A stretch of DNA of 64,000 bases from positions 186,001-250,000 of the forward strand of contig NZ_JAUSWB010000003.1 of the NCBI RefSeq assembly GCF_030814955.1. The letters run 5' to 3'. A model generated the notes under the pieces. That model was not told the origin of the DNA. It made no database searches and saw nothing but the letters and a program-made list of their open reading frames with translations. Below, one piece after another: positions 27,275 through 35,949 of the stretch. This DNA comes from Planomicrobium stackebrandtii. Lineage in GTDB: Bacteria; Bacillota; Bacilli; Bacillales_A; Planococcaceae. A program made the translations under genes and the position numbers. Each line of letters starts with the position of its first letter. The first letter of the stretch is position 1.

Positions 27275-29041
27275 ATGGCAAACTTACAAACAGAATACCC
27301 GAGACCGCAATTTCAACGAAAGGACTGGTTGAACCTGAACGGGGAGTGGAATTTTTCTTTTGACGATCAAGAACTTGGATTACAGGAAAAGTGGTACCAA
27401 AACTTTCCCGCAGGACAGACCATAAAAGTTCCATTTGCCTACCAGACTGAAAACAGCGGCATTGGAGATCCTTCTTTCCATGAAGTGGTCTGGTACAACC
27501 GGACCTTTTCAGTGCCGGAAGACTGGCAAAACAAACGAATTCAGTTAAATTTTGGCGCCGTTGATTACCGAGCTTGGATATATGTAAACGGAGAAAAAGC
27601 AACCTATCACCAAGGTGGAAATGTTCCTTTTTCAGCCGATATTACCGATTTGCTAGTAGCAGGAGAGAACAGCCTAACCGTGAGAGTTGAAGATCCTTCT
27701 GAAGATACGACCATACCGCGCGGCAAACAATATTGGCACGAAGAATCGGCTTCAATCTTTTATACGCGCACAACGGGAATCTGGCAGACGGTTTGGCTGG
27801 AACCTGTGGCGGAAACTTCGATTAAAAGTTTACGCTGGACGCCGGAAATAGATCGCGGCGACATTGAGTTTGAAACCGAACTTGCTGGAAAAATCAGCGG
27901 AAATACAAAACTGCGAATAACTGTGTCGTTCCAGGGAGAACCCGTCTTAAGCGAAGAAGTTACCGTTTTTCAGCCGCATATTAAACGCAGCATCAACATC
28001 CGTGGACGCTTTCCGGATAGAAGCAATATTCATGGGCCGGGGTGGTATTGGAGCCCGGAGCATCCGAATTTATTCGATGCTCGAGTGGAATTGATTGCGG
28101 ATGAAAAAGCAGTCGACACCATAACAAGTTACTTTGGAATGCGGAAAGTATCCATTGAAAATGGCACGTTTATGCTGAACAACAAACCTTATTATCAAAA
28201 GCTCGTTCTTGACCAAGGGTATTTCCCAGGCGGTCTGTTGACTGCAGAATCGGACGACGCGTTAAAGCAAGATATTGTGCTTGCCAAGGAAATGGGATTC
28301 AACGGTGCACGCAAGCATCAGAAAGTGGAAGATCCACGATTTTTATACTGGGCCGATCAGCTCGGATACCTTGTATGGGGGGAAATGGCAAACTGCGCGG
28401 AATACAGCGAAGAAGCTGTGGAACGGATTTCAGCAGAGTGGATAGAAGCGGTAAAACGCGACTACAGCCACCCAAGCTTGGTGGTCTGGGTGCCCTTGAA
28501 CGAAAGCTGGGGAATTTCCCGTGTCGCTAGGGAAAAACAGCAGCAGCACCATTCACTCGCTATGTACTATTTAACGAAATCCCTTGACCCAACCCGTCCC
28601 GTTTGTTCAAACGAAGGCTGGGAACACACGGTTTCGGATTTATGCGGCATTCATAATTACCAGTCTCCTGAGAAGATGGCGGAAGCCTACCGAACTGTCG
28701 AAAGTGCGGTTGCGGCTACGCCTGCAGACCGTCCTATCTATGCGGAAGGCTTTGGATACAGAGGAGAACCTATTCTGATCACCGAATATGGTGGAATCGC
28801 CTATGACACGAAAGAAATCGATCAGAAAAATGGATGGGGTTATTCAGCGGTTCAGGGCGGCGAAGAATTAATTGAAGCCTACCGTCAAAATACAAAAGCC
28901 TTGCTCGATTCTTCAGTGGTCCAAGGTTTTTGCTACACGCAGCTGACCGACGTCGAACAAGAAATTAATGGACTTTTGACGTATCACCGCAAGCCGAAAT
29001 GTGATTTGTCCGAAATCAAAAAAATCAACGATGGCAAATGA
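27275..29041 (+). CDS. Glycoside hydrolase family 2 (beta-galactosidase-like)
   Basis: A 588-residue cytosolic enzyme. Domains in order: jelly-roll sugar-binding part (about 1-165, LNGEWNFSFDD at the start), an Ig-like domain (about 170-280, ending in GWYWSPEHPNLFDARVEL), then the TIM barrel. Catalytic acid Glu410 (PLNESWG) and nucleophile Glu504 (ITEYGG) are visible. It is shorter than LacZ (about 1000), like other compact GH2 enzymes; beta-galactosidase, beta-glucuronidase or alpha-arabinopyranosidase-type action are possible. It would split the imported oligosaccharide, with galactose going to galM/galKET. No signal peptide. Ribosome site GGAGGTAGCG. Last gene of the ABC operon. Confidence 0.88.
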   Translation: MANLQTEYPRPQFQRKDWLNLNGEWNFSFDDQELGLQEKWYQNFPAGQTIKVPFAYQTENSGIGDPSFHEVVWYNRTFSVPEDWQNKRIQLNFGAVDYRAWIYVNGEKATYHQGGNVPFSADITDLLVAGENSLTVRVEDPSEDTTIPRGKQYWHEESASIFYTRTTGIWQTVWLEPVAETSIKSLRWTPEIDRGDIEFETELAGKISGNTKLRITVSFQGEPVLSEEVTVFQPHIKRSINIRGRFPDRSNIHGPGWYWSPEHPNLFDARVELIADEKAVDTITSYFGMRKVSIENGTFMLNNKPYYQKLVLDQGYFPGGLLTAESDDALKQDIVLAKEMGFNGARKHQKVEDPRFLYWADQLGYLVWGEMANCAEYSEEAVERISAEWIEAVKRDYSHPSLVVWVPLNESWGISRVAREKQQQHHSLAMYYLTKSLDPTRPVCSNEGWEHTVSDLCGIHNYQSPEKMAEAYRTVESAVAATPADRPIYAEGFGYRGEPILITEYGGIAYDTKEIDQKNGWGYSAVQGGEELIEAYRQNTKALLDSSVVQGFCYTQLTDVEQEINGLLTYHRKPKCDLSEIKKINDGK

Positions 29042-29080
29042 GGATTTTGAAAAAGAGTTTGCTGTGATGCAATAAGTTGA

Positions 29081-29152
29081 GAAACACCTTTCGTTGAAAA
29101 GTGGGTAGAAAAATACCCACCATTCGATAAAAAGGTGTTTTTCTCTGGCTGT
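29081..29152 (+). terminator. Terminator of the GH43-ABC-GH2 operon
   Basis: Outer stem GAAACACCTTT with AAAGGTGTTTTTC, inner stem GTGGGTA/TACCCAC, T-rich 3' arm. Confidence 0.75.
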
Positions 29153-29177
29153 GAGAGTTTTTCCTCCAAAACAATAA

Positions 29178-29223
29178 GTTAATTTAATTAACAAAGATTC
29201 CAGAGATTTGTTAAACTATTAAC
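29178..29223. promoter_or_regulatory. Two ROK-type operator sites
   Basis: GTTAATT-T-AATTAAC (29178-29192) is a perfect 15-bp palindrome; GTTAA-ACTA-TTAAC (29210-29223) is a shorter relative. Their centres are about 31-32 bp apart, close to three helix turns. They lie 57-100 bases before the ROK gene and the first recurs before galK. Confidence 0.65.
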
Positions 29224-29279
29224 TAATAGAGTTCGAAGCAGCTCCAAACTGCCCGAATCTGATAAACGGAGGGATTTCG

Positions 29280-30419
29280 ATGCGCCAAGGCACCTTTAAG
29301 TGGATGAAGTCGATGAACAAATCAATCATCCTCAATAAAATAAGAAAAGATGGTCCGATATCGAGAGCGCAAATTGCACGAGAAACAAACTTGACGCCCC
29401 CGACTGTCAGCAGCAACGTAAAAGAGTTGATAGAAGAGAAGATAGTCGAGGAAAGCGATATCGGCCAGTCGCAAGGCGGCAGGAAACCAACGATGCTGGT
29501 GATTAACAACCAGGCATTTTCCATAATTGGTGTGGATGCAGGTCCAGAAAACATTGAATGCATTGTGGCAGACCTTGCTGGAAATGTGCTTAAAAGGTCA
29601 AAAACAAAGTTACAGCTGCCAATCACCAACCAGGAGTTTATTGCTGCGTTAAAAAGTTCTATTAAAAAAGTGCTGGAAACTGACAAACAAGTCGTAGGCA
29701 TTGGTGTGGCCATGCATGGCGTGGTGGAAGTTGAAACAGGCACTTCGTTGTACGCACCCAATCTGGGCTTGAGCAACATTCCCATCAAACAACAGTTGGA
29801 ACAGGCATTTGGTCTGGAAGTGAAAGTGGAAAACGATGCACGGGCAATGGCATTGGGCGAATACTGGTTTGGCGATCACGGAGAACTGGAAAGCATGCTG
29901 GCCGTGAACATCGGCAGCGGTGTAGGTGCAGGACTCATCATCGAGGGCAAACTGTACCACGGCGCTTCAGATATCGCTGGAGAAATAGGCCATATGACAA
30001 TCGATTTGCACGGGGAAACGTGTGAATGCGGAAACCGGGGGTGTCTGCAGACATTTGTTACCGGTCCTGCCATCGCCAGAAAGGCACCTGGAAATCATTT
30101 GCTCACAGCAGAAAACGTATTTGAGCAAGCCATCAGCGGCAATGAAGAGTGTGCGGCTATTTTGAAAGCATCCGGAAGAGCGATGGGCGTCGGGCTGACC
30201 AACCTGATCCACATCGTCAATCCGGAAAAAATCGTCCTTGGCGGGGGAGTATCAAAAGCCGAAAAGTTTATTTTGCCTGCCATACGGGAAACGATTAGAA
30301 CTTCTGCACTGACGCCCGCAGCAAGCCAAACAACAGTGGAAGTATCCAAGCTTGGAGACGATGCCACACTGATTGGGGCAATCACCCTGCTGCTGGTGGA
30401 TATCTTTGAAGTAAAGTAA
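29280..30419 (+). CDS. ROK-family transcriptional repressor
   Basis: A 379-residue XylR/NagC-type regulator. The winged helix lies at about 15-70 (GPISRAQIARETNLTPPTVS), followed by the sugar-binding ROK fold: VNIGSGVGAGLI, the Zn site with GHMTIDLHGETCECGNRGCL and the ATPase-like VLGGGVSKAE. ROK repressors bind a sugar and leave the operator. Ribosome site GGAGGG before ATG. Its own upstream region and the galK promoter carry the same palindrome, so it is expected to control itself, galM and galKET; the sugar ligand is not known. Confidence 0.92.
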   Translation: MRQGTFKWMKSMNKSIILNKIRKDGPISRAQIARETNLTPPTVSSNVKELIEEKIVEESDIGQSQGGRKPTMLVINNQAFSIIGVDAGPENIECIVADLAGNVLKRSKTKLQLPITNQEFIAALKSSIKKVLETDKQVVGIGVAMHGVVEVETGTSLYAPNLGLSNIPIKQQLEQAFGLEVKVENDARAMALGEYWFGDHGELESMLAVNIGSGVGAGLIIEGKLYHGASDIAGEIGHMTIDLHGETCECGNRGCLQTFVTGPAIARKAPGNHLLTAENVFEQAISGNEECAAILKASGRAMGVGLTNLIHIVNPEKIVLGGGVSKAEKFILPAIRETIRTSALTPAASQTTVEVSKLGDDATLIGAITLLLVDIFEVK

Positions 30420-30471
30420 AAAGAGCTTAGTAAAATAAAAGGGATAACAAACAGATGGAAGGATGAAAAAA

Positions 30472-31533
30472 ATGAAAGTTAGCGAAAAAATATTTGATCA
30501 TAAAAACGATCGGCCGATAAAATTATATACATTGGAAAATGACCAGGGGTTTCAAATGTCCTGTATCGATTATGGCTGTGTGATTACTGAAATTATCAGC
30601 CCAGACCGCAATGGAAACCTGGAAAATGTCGTATTAGGCTTTGATACGCTTGAAGAATACGAAAACAACCCGTTCTTTTTCGGAGCATTGGTGGGGCGCT
30701 TTGCCGGACGAATCAAAGATGGGGAGTTTTCAATCGAAGGGATAGATTATCAAGTACCTAAGAATGCTAACGGCCATAATTTGCATGGAGGTGCCAAAGG
30801 CTTTCACTCGGCTCTTTGGGATTCAAAAGTGATCCAAACGGAAAATGAAGCAACAGTCGAATTTACGTATTTCAGTCGGGATGGCGAAGAAGGATTTCCT
30901 GGCAACTTGTCCATGACGGTCCGCTATACCCTTAAGAATGACAGCAATCAGCTTGTCATATCCTATTCAGGAAAATCTGACAAGACGACTGTGTTGAATG
31001 TAACCAACCACTCTTACTTTAATTTGAGCGGCAATTTCAAACGGACCATCTTAGATCATCAATTGACGATGGAAAGTGATCATTATTTGGAGTTGAATGA
31101 GGAACTGCTGCCGACGGGCAATCTGGTTCCGGTTGCAGACGACACGCTGTTTGATTTCCGAAACGGCAGAAGCATCAGGGAAGCCACAATGTCGGATCAT
31201 CCACAAAACAAACTGGCTGGCAACGGCTATGACCACCCCTTTTTGTTGGATCGTGCAGAACAATCTGGGATCAAACTTACTGATTCAGTAAGTGGCCGGA
31301 AACTGGTTGTGGAAACTACAGAACCTGCAGTTGTTTTGTATACAGGAAATGATATCGGGGGATCCTATTCGATTCGAGGGACACAAGCCGAGGATTATTT
31401 GGCACTTTGCCTCGAAACGCAAAGTCCGCCGGATTCATTGCGTCACCCGCACTTCCAATCCGCCATTCTCAAAGCAGATGAAGAGTTCAAATCGGAAACG
31501 ACTTATACGTTCTCCAGCATCAGCAATGGCTAA
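30472..31533 (+). CDS. galM: Aldose 1-epimerase (mutarotase)
   Basis: Converts beta- to alpha-galactose so that galactokinase can use it. 353 residues; motifs HNLHGGAKGFHSALWD (active-site His), NVTNHSYFNLSG with the second His, and DHPFLLDR near 260; the C-terminal CLETQSPPDSLRH stretch with a Glu is the family's base region. The second ATG is preferred: GGAAGG is 9 bases before it, while the ATG at 30463 overlaps that site. It lies 52 bases after the ROK gene and is likely cotranscribed with it. Confidence 0.93.
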   Translation: MKVSEKIFDHKNDRPIKLYTLENDQGFQMSCIDYGCVITEIISPDRNGNLENVVLGFDTLEEYENNPFFFGALVGRFAGRIKDGEFSIEGIDYQVPKNANGHNLHGGAKGFHSALWDSKVIQTENEATVEFTYFSRDGEEGFPGNLSMTVRYTLKNDSNQLVISYSGKSDKTTVLNVTNHSYFNLSGNFKRTILDHQLTMESDHYLELNEELLPTGNLVPVADDTLFDFRNGRSIREATMSDHPQNKLAGNGYDHPFLLDRAEQSGIKLTDSVSGRKLVVETTEPAVVLYTGNDIGGSYSIRGTQAEDYLALCLETQSPPDSLRHPHFQSAILKADEEFKSETTYTFSSISNG

Positions 31534-31667
31534 CTATTTTATTTTACAGTTTACCGTCTTTTAGAAGAATTTAGTGAAAATAGTTGGTTATGCCAAGTGA
31601 ATTGGAATAAGCTACACTTAAGAATTATCACTTCTGATGTCGCTTCGGGATTTGTTAATAGATAAAG

Positions 31668-31710
31668 CTGTTTTAAAAGGAGTTTTCCACTTTTAAACAG
31701 TTTTTATTTT
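31668..31710 (+). terminator. Probable terminator after galM
   Basis: CTGTTTTAAAAG pairs with CTTTTAAACAG (one bulged T), followed by TTTTTATTTT. The 134 bases between galM and this site show no gene. Confidence 0.65.
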
Positions 31711-31721
31711 AATTAAGAAAT

Positions 31722-31760
31722 AAAAAAACTGCAGCTCCATATTCAAAATGGGAGCTGCAG
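31722..31760 (-). terminator. Terminator of the SDR gene
   Basis: CTGCAGCTCC pairs with GGAGCTGCAG, followed on the minus strand by seven T. Confidence 0.88.
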
Positions 31761-31779
31761 TGTAAAGTTTTACTTGCGA

Positions 31780-32562
31780 TTAGTATTTGTAAGACTGTCC
31801 GCCATCGATCGGGATAACAGTAGCGTTGATGAATTTTGCTGCATCAGATAGCAGGAATGCGACAAGGTTGCCGACTTCTTCGGGCTTTCCGAAACGCTTC
31901 ATTGGGTTGACGCTGACAAACTCTTTGCCTGCAGACTCCCAGTCGTCGCCTGCCATTTGCTTCAAGGAACCTTCGACCATTGGCGTCATGATAGCACCAG
32001 GTGCGATGGCATTGATGCTGACGCCAAACTGGCCGTATTCAATGCCCGAGTTGCGGGTTAAGCCGACAACGCCGTGTTTGCTGGCTGCGTAGCCGGACTG
32101 GTTGCCGACTCCGCGGATGCCGCCGACAGAAGCGGTGTTGACGATCGAGCCGTGGCCTTGCTGCTTCATAACTTTCAATACATATTTCATACCGTAGAAA
32201 ACGCCATTTAAGTTAACGCTCACCACTTTTTCGAATTCGTCAGAGCCGTATTCTTCAGTCAGGTTCTGTTTGCCTTCGATGCCTGCATTGTTAAAGAAGC
32301 CATCAATTCGTCCGAATGTGTCCATCGTGAGTTGCACATAGTTTTTCACATCTTCTTCACTTGTTACGTTGGCTTCAACAAGCACAATTTCCGCTTCTGG
32401 AGCCACTTCAAGGATTTGTTTTTTGCTTTCTTCAAGTGACTTTTTGTTCATATCGACGAGCACCAATTTGCCGCCTAACTGAGCGATGGAAAGTGCTGCT
32501 GAATATCCCAGACCGGATCCTCCACCTGTGATGATAATGACTTTATCTGTATAACTGATCAT
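31780..32562 (-). CDS. SDR-family oxidoreductase
   Basis: A 260-residue short-chain dehydrogenase. NAD(P)-binding motif TGGGSGLG at 12-19, NNAG at 91-94, catalytic Ser145, Tyr158 and Lys162 (SGYAASK). An Asp at the end of the second strand (VLVDMN) favours NAD over NADP. The substrate is not known; classical SDRs act on sugar alcohols, steroids or 3-oxoacyl groups. The ATG with GGAGAG 7 bases before it is used; an upstream frame extension of seven codons has no ribosome site. It faces a TetR gene across an operator, so it is probably under that repressor. Confidence 0.9.
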   Translation of the reverse strand: MISYTDKVIIITGGGSGLGYSAALSIAQLGGKLVLVDMNKKSLEESKKQILEVAPEAEIVLVEANVTSEEDVKNYVQLTMDTFGRIDGFFNNAGIEGKQNLTEEYGSDEFEKVVSVNLNGVFYGMKYVLKVMKQQGHGSIVNTASVGGIRGVGNQSGYAASKHGVVGLTRNSGIEYGQFGVSINAIAPGAIMTPMVEGSLKQMAGDDWESAGKEFVSVNPMKRFGKPEEVGNLVAFLLSDAAKFINATVIPIDGGQSYKY

Positions 32563-32661
32563 GAATGATCTCTCCTTTTTCATTGATATGCTAAACTGGA
32601 TTTAAGGTTCGAATTTAGTGTAAACCTTTACAAAAGAGGGTTCAATCAGTAGAAAATCCGA

Positions 32662-32684
32662 AACTGTCGAGTAATTCGACAGTT
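32662..32684. promoter_or_regulatory. TetR-type operator in the SDR/TetR divergent region
   Basis: AACTGTCGA-N5-TCGACAGTT, perfect 9-bp arms, with an extra half site ATGTCGA at 32694. It lies 35 bases before the TetR gene and about 100 before the SDR gene. Confidence 0.72.
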
Positions 32685-32718
32685 CTTTAAAAAATGTCGA
32701 TTCTGGGGGCAGCAAATC

Positions 32719-33315
32719 ATGGAAGAGAGAAAAGAAAATCTTTCACCGCAAGCCGAGCGGACAAAGCGCCAGTTTAAACAGGCGTTCACCGAGCTGATCA
32801 ATGAAAAAGGGTTCAGCCATGTATCGGTGACGGATATTGTGCAGCGGGCACAATACAACCGGGCGACTTTTTACCTCTATTACGTTGACAAACAGCATAT
32901 TACCAAAGAACTGAAAAATGAGATGTTCTATCAGACCAAGCGGACAAGCAAAGAGCGCTATGCTCTTGGAAAGCTGGTGGCGACAAAGTCGATGGATGCG
33001 GATTCGTTTGAATTGGCGACATTCATTTACGATAATCGGTCTTTTTTTAATCTTTACTTGAAAGAAGATACCATACCGGGACTGCATCAGGATTTGCCGC
33101 GGGCGATTTTCGAATTGTTGGATGAGCAGTTTACGTTTACGCCGACAGGTGACCACGATATCAATTCATCGCAGTTCAAGCTGTATATGGCTCATGGAAC
33201 TGCAGGGCTTTTGCTGGATTGGGCTGCTAAAGGCTATCAGAAATCCCCGCGGAGAGTGACGGAGGAATTGATTGGAATTCTGCAGGCGTTTGCAGACGGT
33301 TTCCAGGTTGAATAG
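32719..33315 (+). CDS. TetR/AcrR-family regulator
   Basis: A 198-residue regulator. The N-terminal helix-turn-helix reads GFSHVSVTDIVQRAQYNRATFYLYYVDKQ (about 33-62), typical of TetR; the C-terminal helical part (FIYDNRSFFNLYLKEDTIPG and later TAGLLLDWAAKGYQKSP) is like the TetR_C domain of DhaS-type regulators, which bind a ligand or a partner protein. GGGGG precedes the ATG. Divergent to the SDR gene with a perfect palindrome between, so it most likely represses both. Inducer unknown. Confidence 0.9.
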   Translation: MEERKENLSPQAERTKRQFKQAFTELINEKGFSHVSVTDIVQRAQYNRATFYLYYVDKQHITKELKNEMFYQTKRTSKERYALGKLVATKSMDADSFELATFIYDNRSFFNLYLKEDTIPGLHQDLPRAIFELLDEQFTFTPTGDHDINSSQFKLYMAHGTAGLLLDWAAKGYQKSPRRVTEELIGILQAFADGFQVE

Positions 33316-33336
33316 CTCACAAAAAATTCTACTCAA

Positions 33337-33388
33337 TAAAAAATCCCCTGAAAAAGAGTTCTGTTCTTTTTCAGGGGATTTTCTATTC
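33337..33388. terminator. Bidirectional terminator
   Basis: AAAATCCCCTGAAAAAGA pairs with TCTTTTTCAGGGGATTTT around a 7-base loop; T runs on both sides serve the TetR gene and the broken membrane gene. Confidence 0.88.
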
Positions 33389-33773
33389 TTTCTCTGTCAA
33401 AAATGTAATTACTGCAAACAGCAGGAACGCTATCAGCAGGATGCTGCCACCGACGATGAACAAGATCATGACTAAGGTTTCGTTCCAATTGAATGGATTG
33501 AGGTTATACAGCCACATGCCGCCAGTCAATGCAAAAGCACCGACCATCGCAAGGACACTATGAATAGCAACAAGCTTTTTGTATTTGATTGTGTAGACCC
33601 GGTAGAAAATCCCCCAAGCAAACACCGATAGCCAGCCGACGAGCAGGATGTGGGCAATGGATCGGGCGCAGGGCATAATCCATTTCCCCAGCCATTTGCG
33701 AACCGAGAAAGGTGCCGAACAAGCCGAATATTGCCGAAAAGCGTATTAAACGAAGACTCCAAGTTTTTTCCAT
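33383..33773 (-). pseudogene. Frameshifted small membrane protein (HAHINLLGW-type)
   Basis: The gene starts at an ATG with GGAGGT, giving MEKTWSLRLIRFSAIFGLFG, and runs to RPIH; there the frame breaks and continues in the next frame as AHILLVGWLSVFAWG to the C-terminus. Removing one A (plus strand) at 33656-33657 joins the two parts into RPIHAHILLVGW, which fits the conserved PVHAHINLLGW of small four-helix proteins related to cytochrome oxidase subunit I. Four hydrophobic segments are then present in about 130 residues. Either a recent one-base insertion or a sequencing error. A shorter product from an internal ATG at 33676 would miss the first helix. Confidence 0.8.
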
Positions 33774-33903
33774 GAGGGTACCTCCAAATTATGATTGTTT
33801 CAGATTGCAATGCCGCAAAGCTGATAATGAATTTACTCTCTTATCCTAATATATTGGGAGCTCAAATGATACTTCGCTCCGTTTTTGTGTGGATAGAATT
33901 TCG

Positions 33904-33945
33904 AAAAAAGCCTTGCCAAAACCCTAAATCGGGAAGCGGCAAGGC
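33904..33945 (-). terminator. Terminator of the GntR-ABC operon
   Basis: GCCTTGCC pairs with GGCAAGGC across a 20-base loop, followed by six T on the minus strand. The 130 bases on its right side up to the broken membrane gene hold no gene. Confidence 0.8.
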
Positions 33946-33957
33946 CTTTGGTGTTTC

Positions 33958-34677
33958 TTACATTTTTATCGAAATGCGTTTCGTCAACATTCTCGTAGAT
34001 ACCAGCAATACCGCAATCAACAGCAGCGAACCGGCGAGTGCCAGGAAAGGACTGGCGTCAGCTGGAATCTCCGGCACCCATGGAATAACAGAACTTAAGC
34101 CGCCGTCTCCCCAGAAATAGCCATTAAGGCTGAGTGCTGCTATTGCAATGCCGACAAAACCGAAACCGATGACCCACCCAAAACGGTAATAGCCGACGCC
34201 AATCAGCCAACCGATTAGGTGATAGGTAAAGGCATTCAGGAAGAAAATGCCTGCGGCTGAAAACCAGCCAGATGCCGGATCGTATAAAGGAGCGGCGTCT
34301 GTATCGATCGGCAATGCGGCTAAGTTGGAAATCAGATGTTCAATGACGTTCACTGCGAGCGGCACCAAAGTGACAGCCAGCGCCAATGCCAGTGTAGAGA
34401 TGACAGTCCCGACATACAGGTCTTTGCGGGTGATGCCGTGCTGTACATAGTAGCCCATGAAGGCATAGGCTGCAATGATTCCGCAAACCAGCATGAAAAT
34501 GGCTACGGATTGGCTGGAAAAGACGAAAAACTGTTGGATGCTGGTGTCGTTTCTGGCGACAATAATCATTCCGATTATATGGCCTGCAATCAAGAATGAG
34601 AAAAACCAAATGGCCCATTTGAATTGTTCGTAAAAGAGGTCGAATGCAACTTTTGGATAGAGTTTGACTGATTTCAT
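33958..34677 (-). CDS. ABC transporter membrane protein (YtrC/ABC2-like)
   Basis: A 239-residue integral membrane protein with about six hydrophobic segments, among them FFSFLIAGHIIGMIIVA and AIFMLVCGIIAAYAFMGYYV. It has the loop HGITRKDLYVGT, a feature of ABC-2 type permeases (GxxRxxL) in bacteriocin or drug export systems. It sits one base after the ATPase gene. With that ATPase and the GntR gene it forms an operon like ytrABC of B. subtilis, which answers to cell-wall antibiotics. Substrate unknown. Confidence 0.85.
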   Translation of the reverse strand: MKSVKLYPKVAFDLFYEQFKWAIWFFSFLIAGHIIGMIIVARNDTSIQQFFVFSSQSVAIFMLVCGIIAAYAFMGYYVQHGITRKDLYVGTVISTLALALAVTLVPLAVNVIEHLISNLAALPIDTDAAPLYDPASGWFSAAGIFFLNAFTYHLIGWLIGVGYYRFGWVIGFGFVGIAIAALSLNGYFWGDGGLSSVIPWVPEIPADASPFLALAGSLLLIAVLLVSTRMLTKRISIKM

Positions 34678-34678
34678 T

Positions 34679-35551
34679 TTAACGTGCCTCCTCTGTTAAG
34701 TGGATGAACAGATCCTGCAGTGACACGGGGCCGATTTCTAGACCCTGCTGACGGGCAGCGAGCTGGCGCTGTTCACTCAGCGTGCCGTAAACCATTACGG
34801 ATTTTGTACCTCCAAGTTTTTGTTCATTCAAGAGTTTCATACCAGAGACGAAGGCATCAACTTGATCGGCTGCTCCGGTGATGGAAGCTCCTTGAGCAGA
34901 GATGGTTTCATAATCTTCGTTCATCAGCAATCGGCCATGATCGATGATGACAACATTATCGAAAAGGTAATCCATTTCCGAAACAAGGTGCGTGGAAAGA
35001 ATGAAGGTCCGCGGATGCTTTGCCTGATCCGCTAAGATCTCCTGGTAAAAAATTTCGCGAGCCGGAGCATCCATTCCAATATATGCTTCATCAAAAATCG
35101 TAATCGGCGTACGGCTGGCAAGTCCAATGACGACATTCAGTGCTGATTGCATTCCTTTAGACAATTTGTAAATGGGCTTATCGAGAGGAAGATTAAAGCG
35201 TTTCAGCAGATAGTCAGCGTACGCTTTGTCGTAGTTTGGACGATAGCTTTCCGGGAATTCAAGCATGGCTGGAATCTTTTGGTACTCGTCTGCATAGTTT
35301 TTTTCATAGATAAAACCAACCTGCTGCATCTTTTCCGGATTTTCAAAAACAGCTTCGCCATCAATTTCCACATGTCCCTGTGTCGGTTCACGGAATGCGG
35401 CGAGCAAAGATAGAAGGGTGGTCTTGCCGGCACCATTGCGTCCAATCAGTCCGTGAATCTTGCCGGCTTCAAGTGTCAGGGAAATATCTTTCAAAGCTTC
35501 AAATTTCCCGAATCTCAATGTGACATCGTTCAGGTTGATCTTGGCAGCCAT
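34679..35551 (-). CDS. ABC transporter ATP-binding protein (YtrB-like)
   Basis: A 290-residue ATPase. Walker A GRNGAGKTTLL at about 36-46, the signature LSKGMQSALNVVIGL near 135, Walker B PITIFDEAYIGMD near 155-167 and the switch His in LSTHLVSEMD. The signature is LSKGMQ rather than LSGGQ, as in many ABC-2 exporter ATPases. The C-terminal part with ITGAADQVDAFV is typical of YtrB-like proteins. ATG overlaps the last base of the GntR stop. Powers the permease coded next. Confidence 0.92.
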   Translation of the reverse strand: MAAKINLNDVTLRFGKFEALKDISLTLEAGKIHGLIGRNGAGKTTLLSLLAAFREPTQGHVEIDGEAVFENPEKMQQVGFIYEKNYADEYQKIPAMLEFPESYRPNYDKAYADYLLKRFNLPLDKPIYKLSKGMQSALNVVIGLASRTPITIFDEAYIGMDAPAREIFYQEILADQAKHPRTFILSTHLVSEMDYLFDNVVIIDHGRLLMNEDYETISAQGASITGAADQVDAFVSGMKLLNEQKLGGTKSVMVYGTLSEQRQLAARQQGLEIGPVSLQDLFIHLTEEAR

Positions 35552-35925
35552 TAGAATTCACTTCCTTTCGTATTTTTGATCAGTTCAATAACTTCCGATT
35601 GCGTAATACCGAGCTTGTTGGCTTCTTGCATAAGGCTTTTAACATAATTATCGACGAACGCCTCTTTTCGCTGCCCCATTAATGTCTCTTTCGCACCTTC
35701 AGCTACAAACATCCCAATCCCTCTCCTCTTAAATAAGATTCCTTCTTCCACCAGCTGATTGATCCCTTTTGAAACGGTCGCGTGATTGATCTTATAGAAG
35801 CTGACCAACTGATTGGTCGATGGAGCCTGATCGCCTTCTTTCAGTTGATCGTTGACAATCTGATCTTCAATCAACTCACGGACCTGCATAAAAATCGGCT
35901 TGCTCGAATCAAACACTTTGCTCAC
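35551..35925 (-). CDS. GntR-family regulator (YtrA subfamily)
   Basis: A 124-residue regulator with an N-terminal winged helix (KPIFMQVRELIEDQIVNDQL, then APSTNQLVSFYKINHATVSKGINQLVEEGIL) and the short C-terminal dimer part of YtrA proteins instead of a ligand domain. The GTG at 35925 has AAGGAGG 8 bases before it; a GTG three codons earlier is too close to it. First gene of the operon with an ABC ATPase and permease. A perfect palindrome with 16-bp arms lies 25 bases upstream, so it represses its own operon. Confidence 0.9.
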   Translation of the reverse strand: MSKVFDSSKPIFMQVRELIEDQIVNDQLKEGDQAPSTNQLVSFYKINHATVSKGINQLVEEGILFKRRGIGMFVAEGAKETLMGQRKEAFVDNYVKSLMQEANKLGITQSEVIELIKNTKGSEF

Positions 35926-35949
35926 TGCAAACACCTCCTTATTTGAGTT

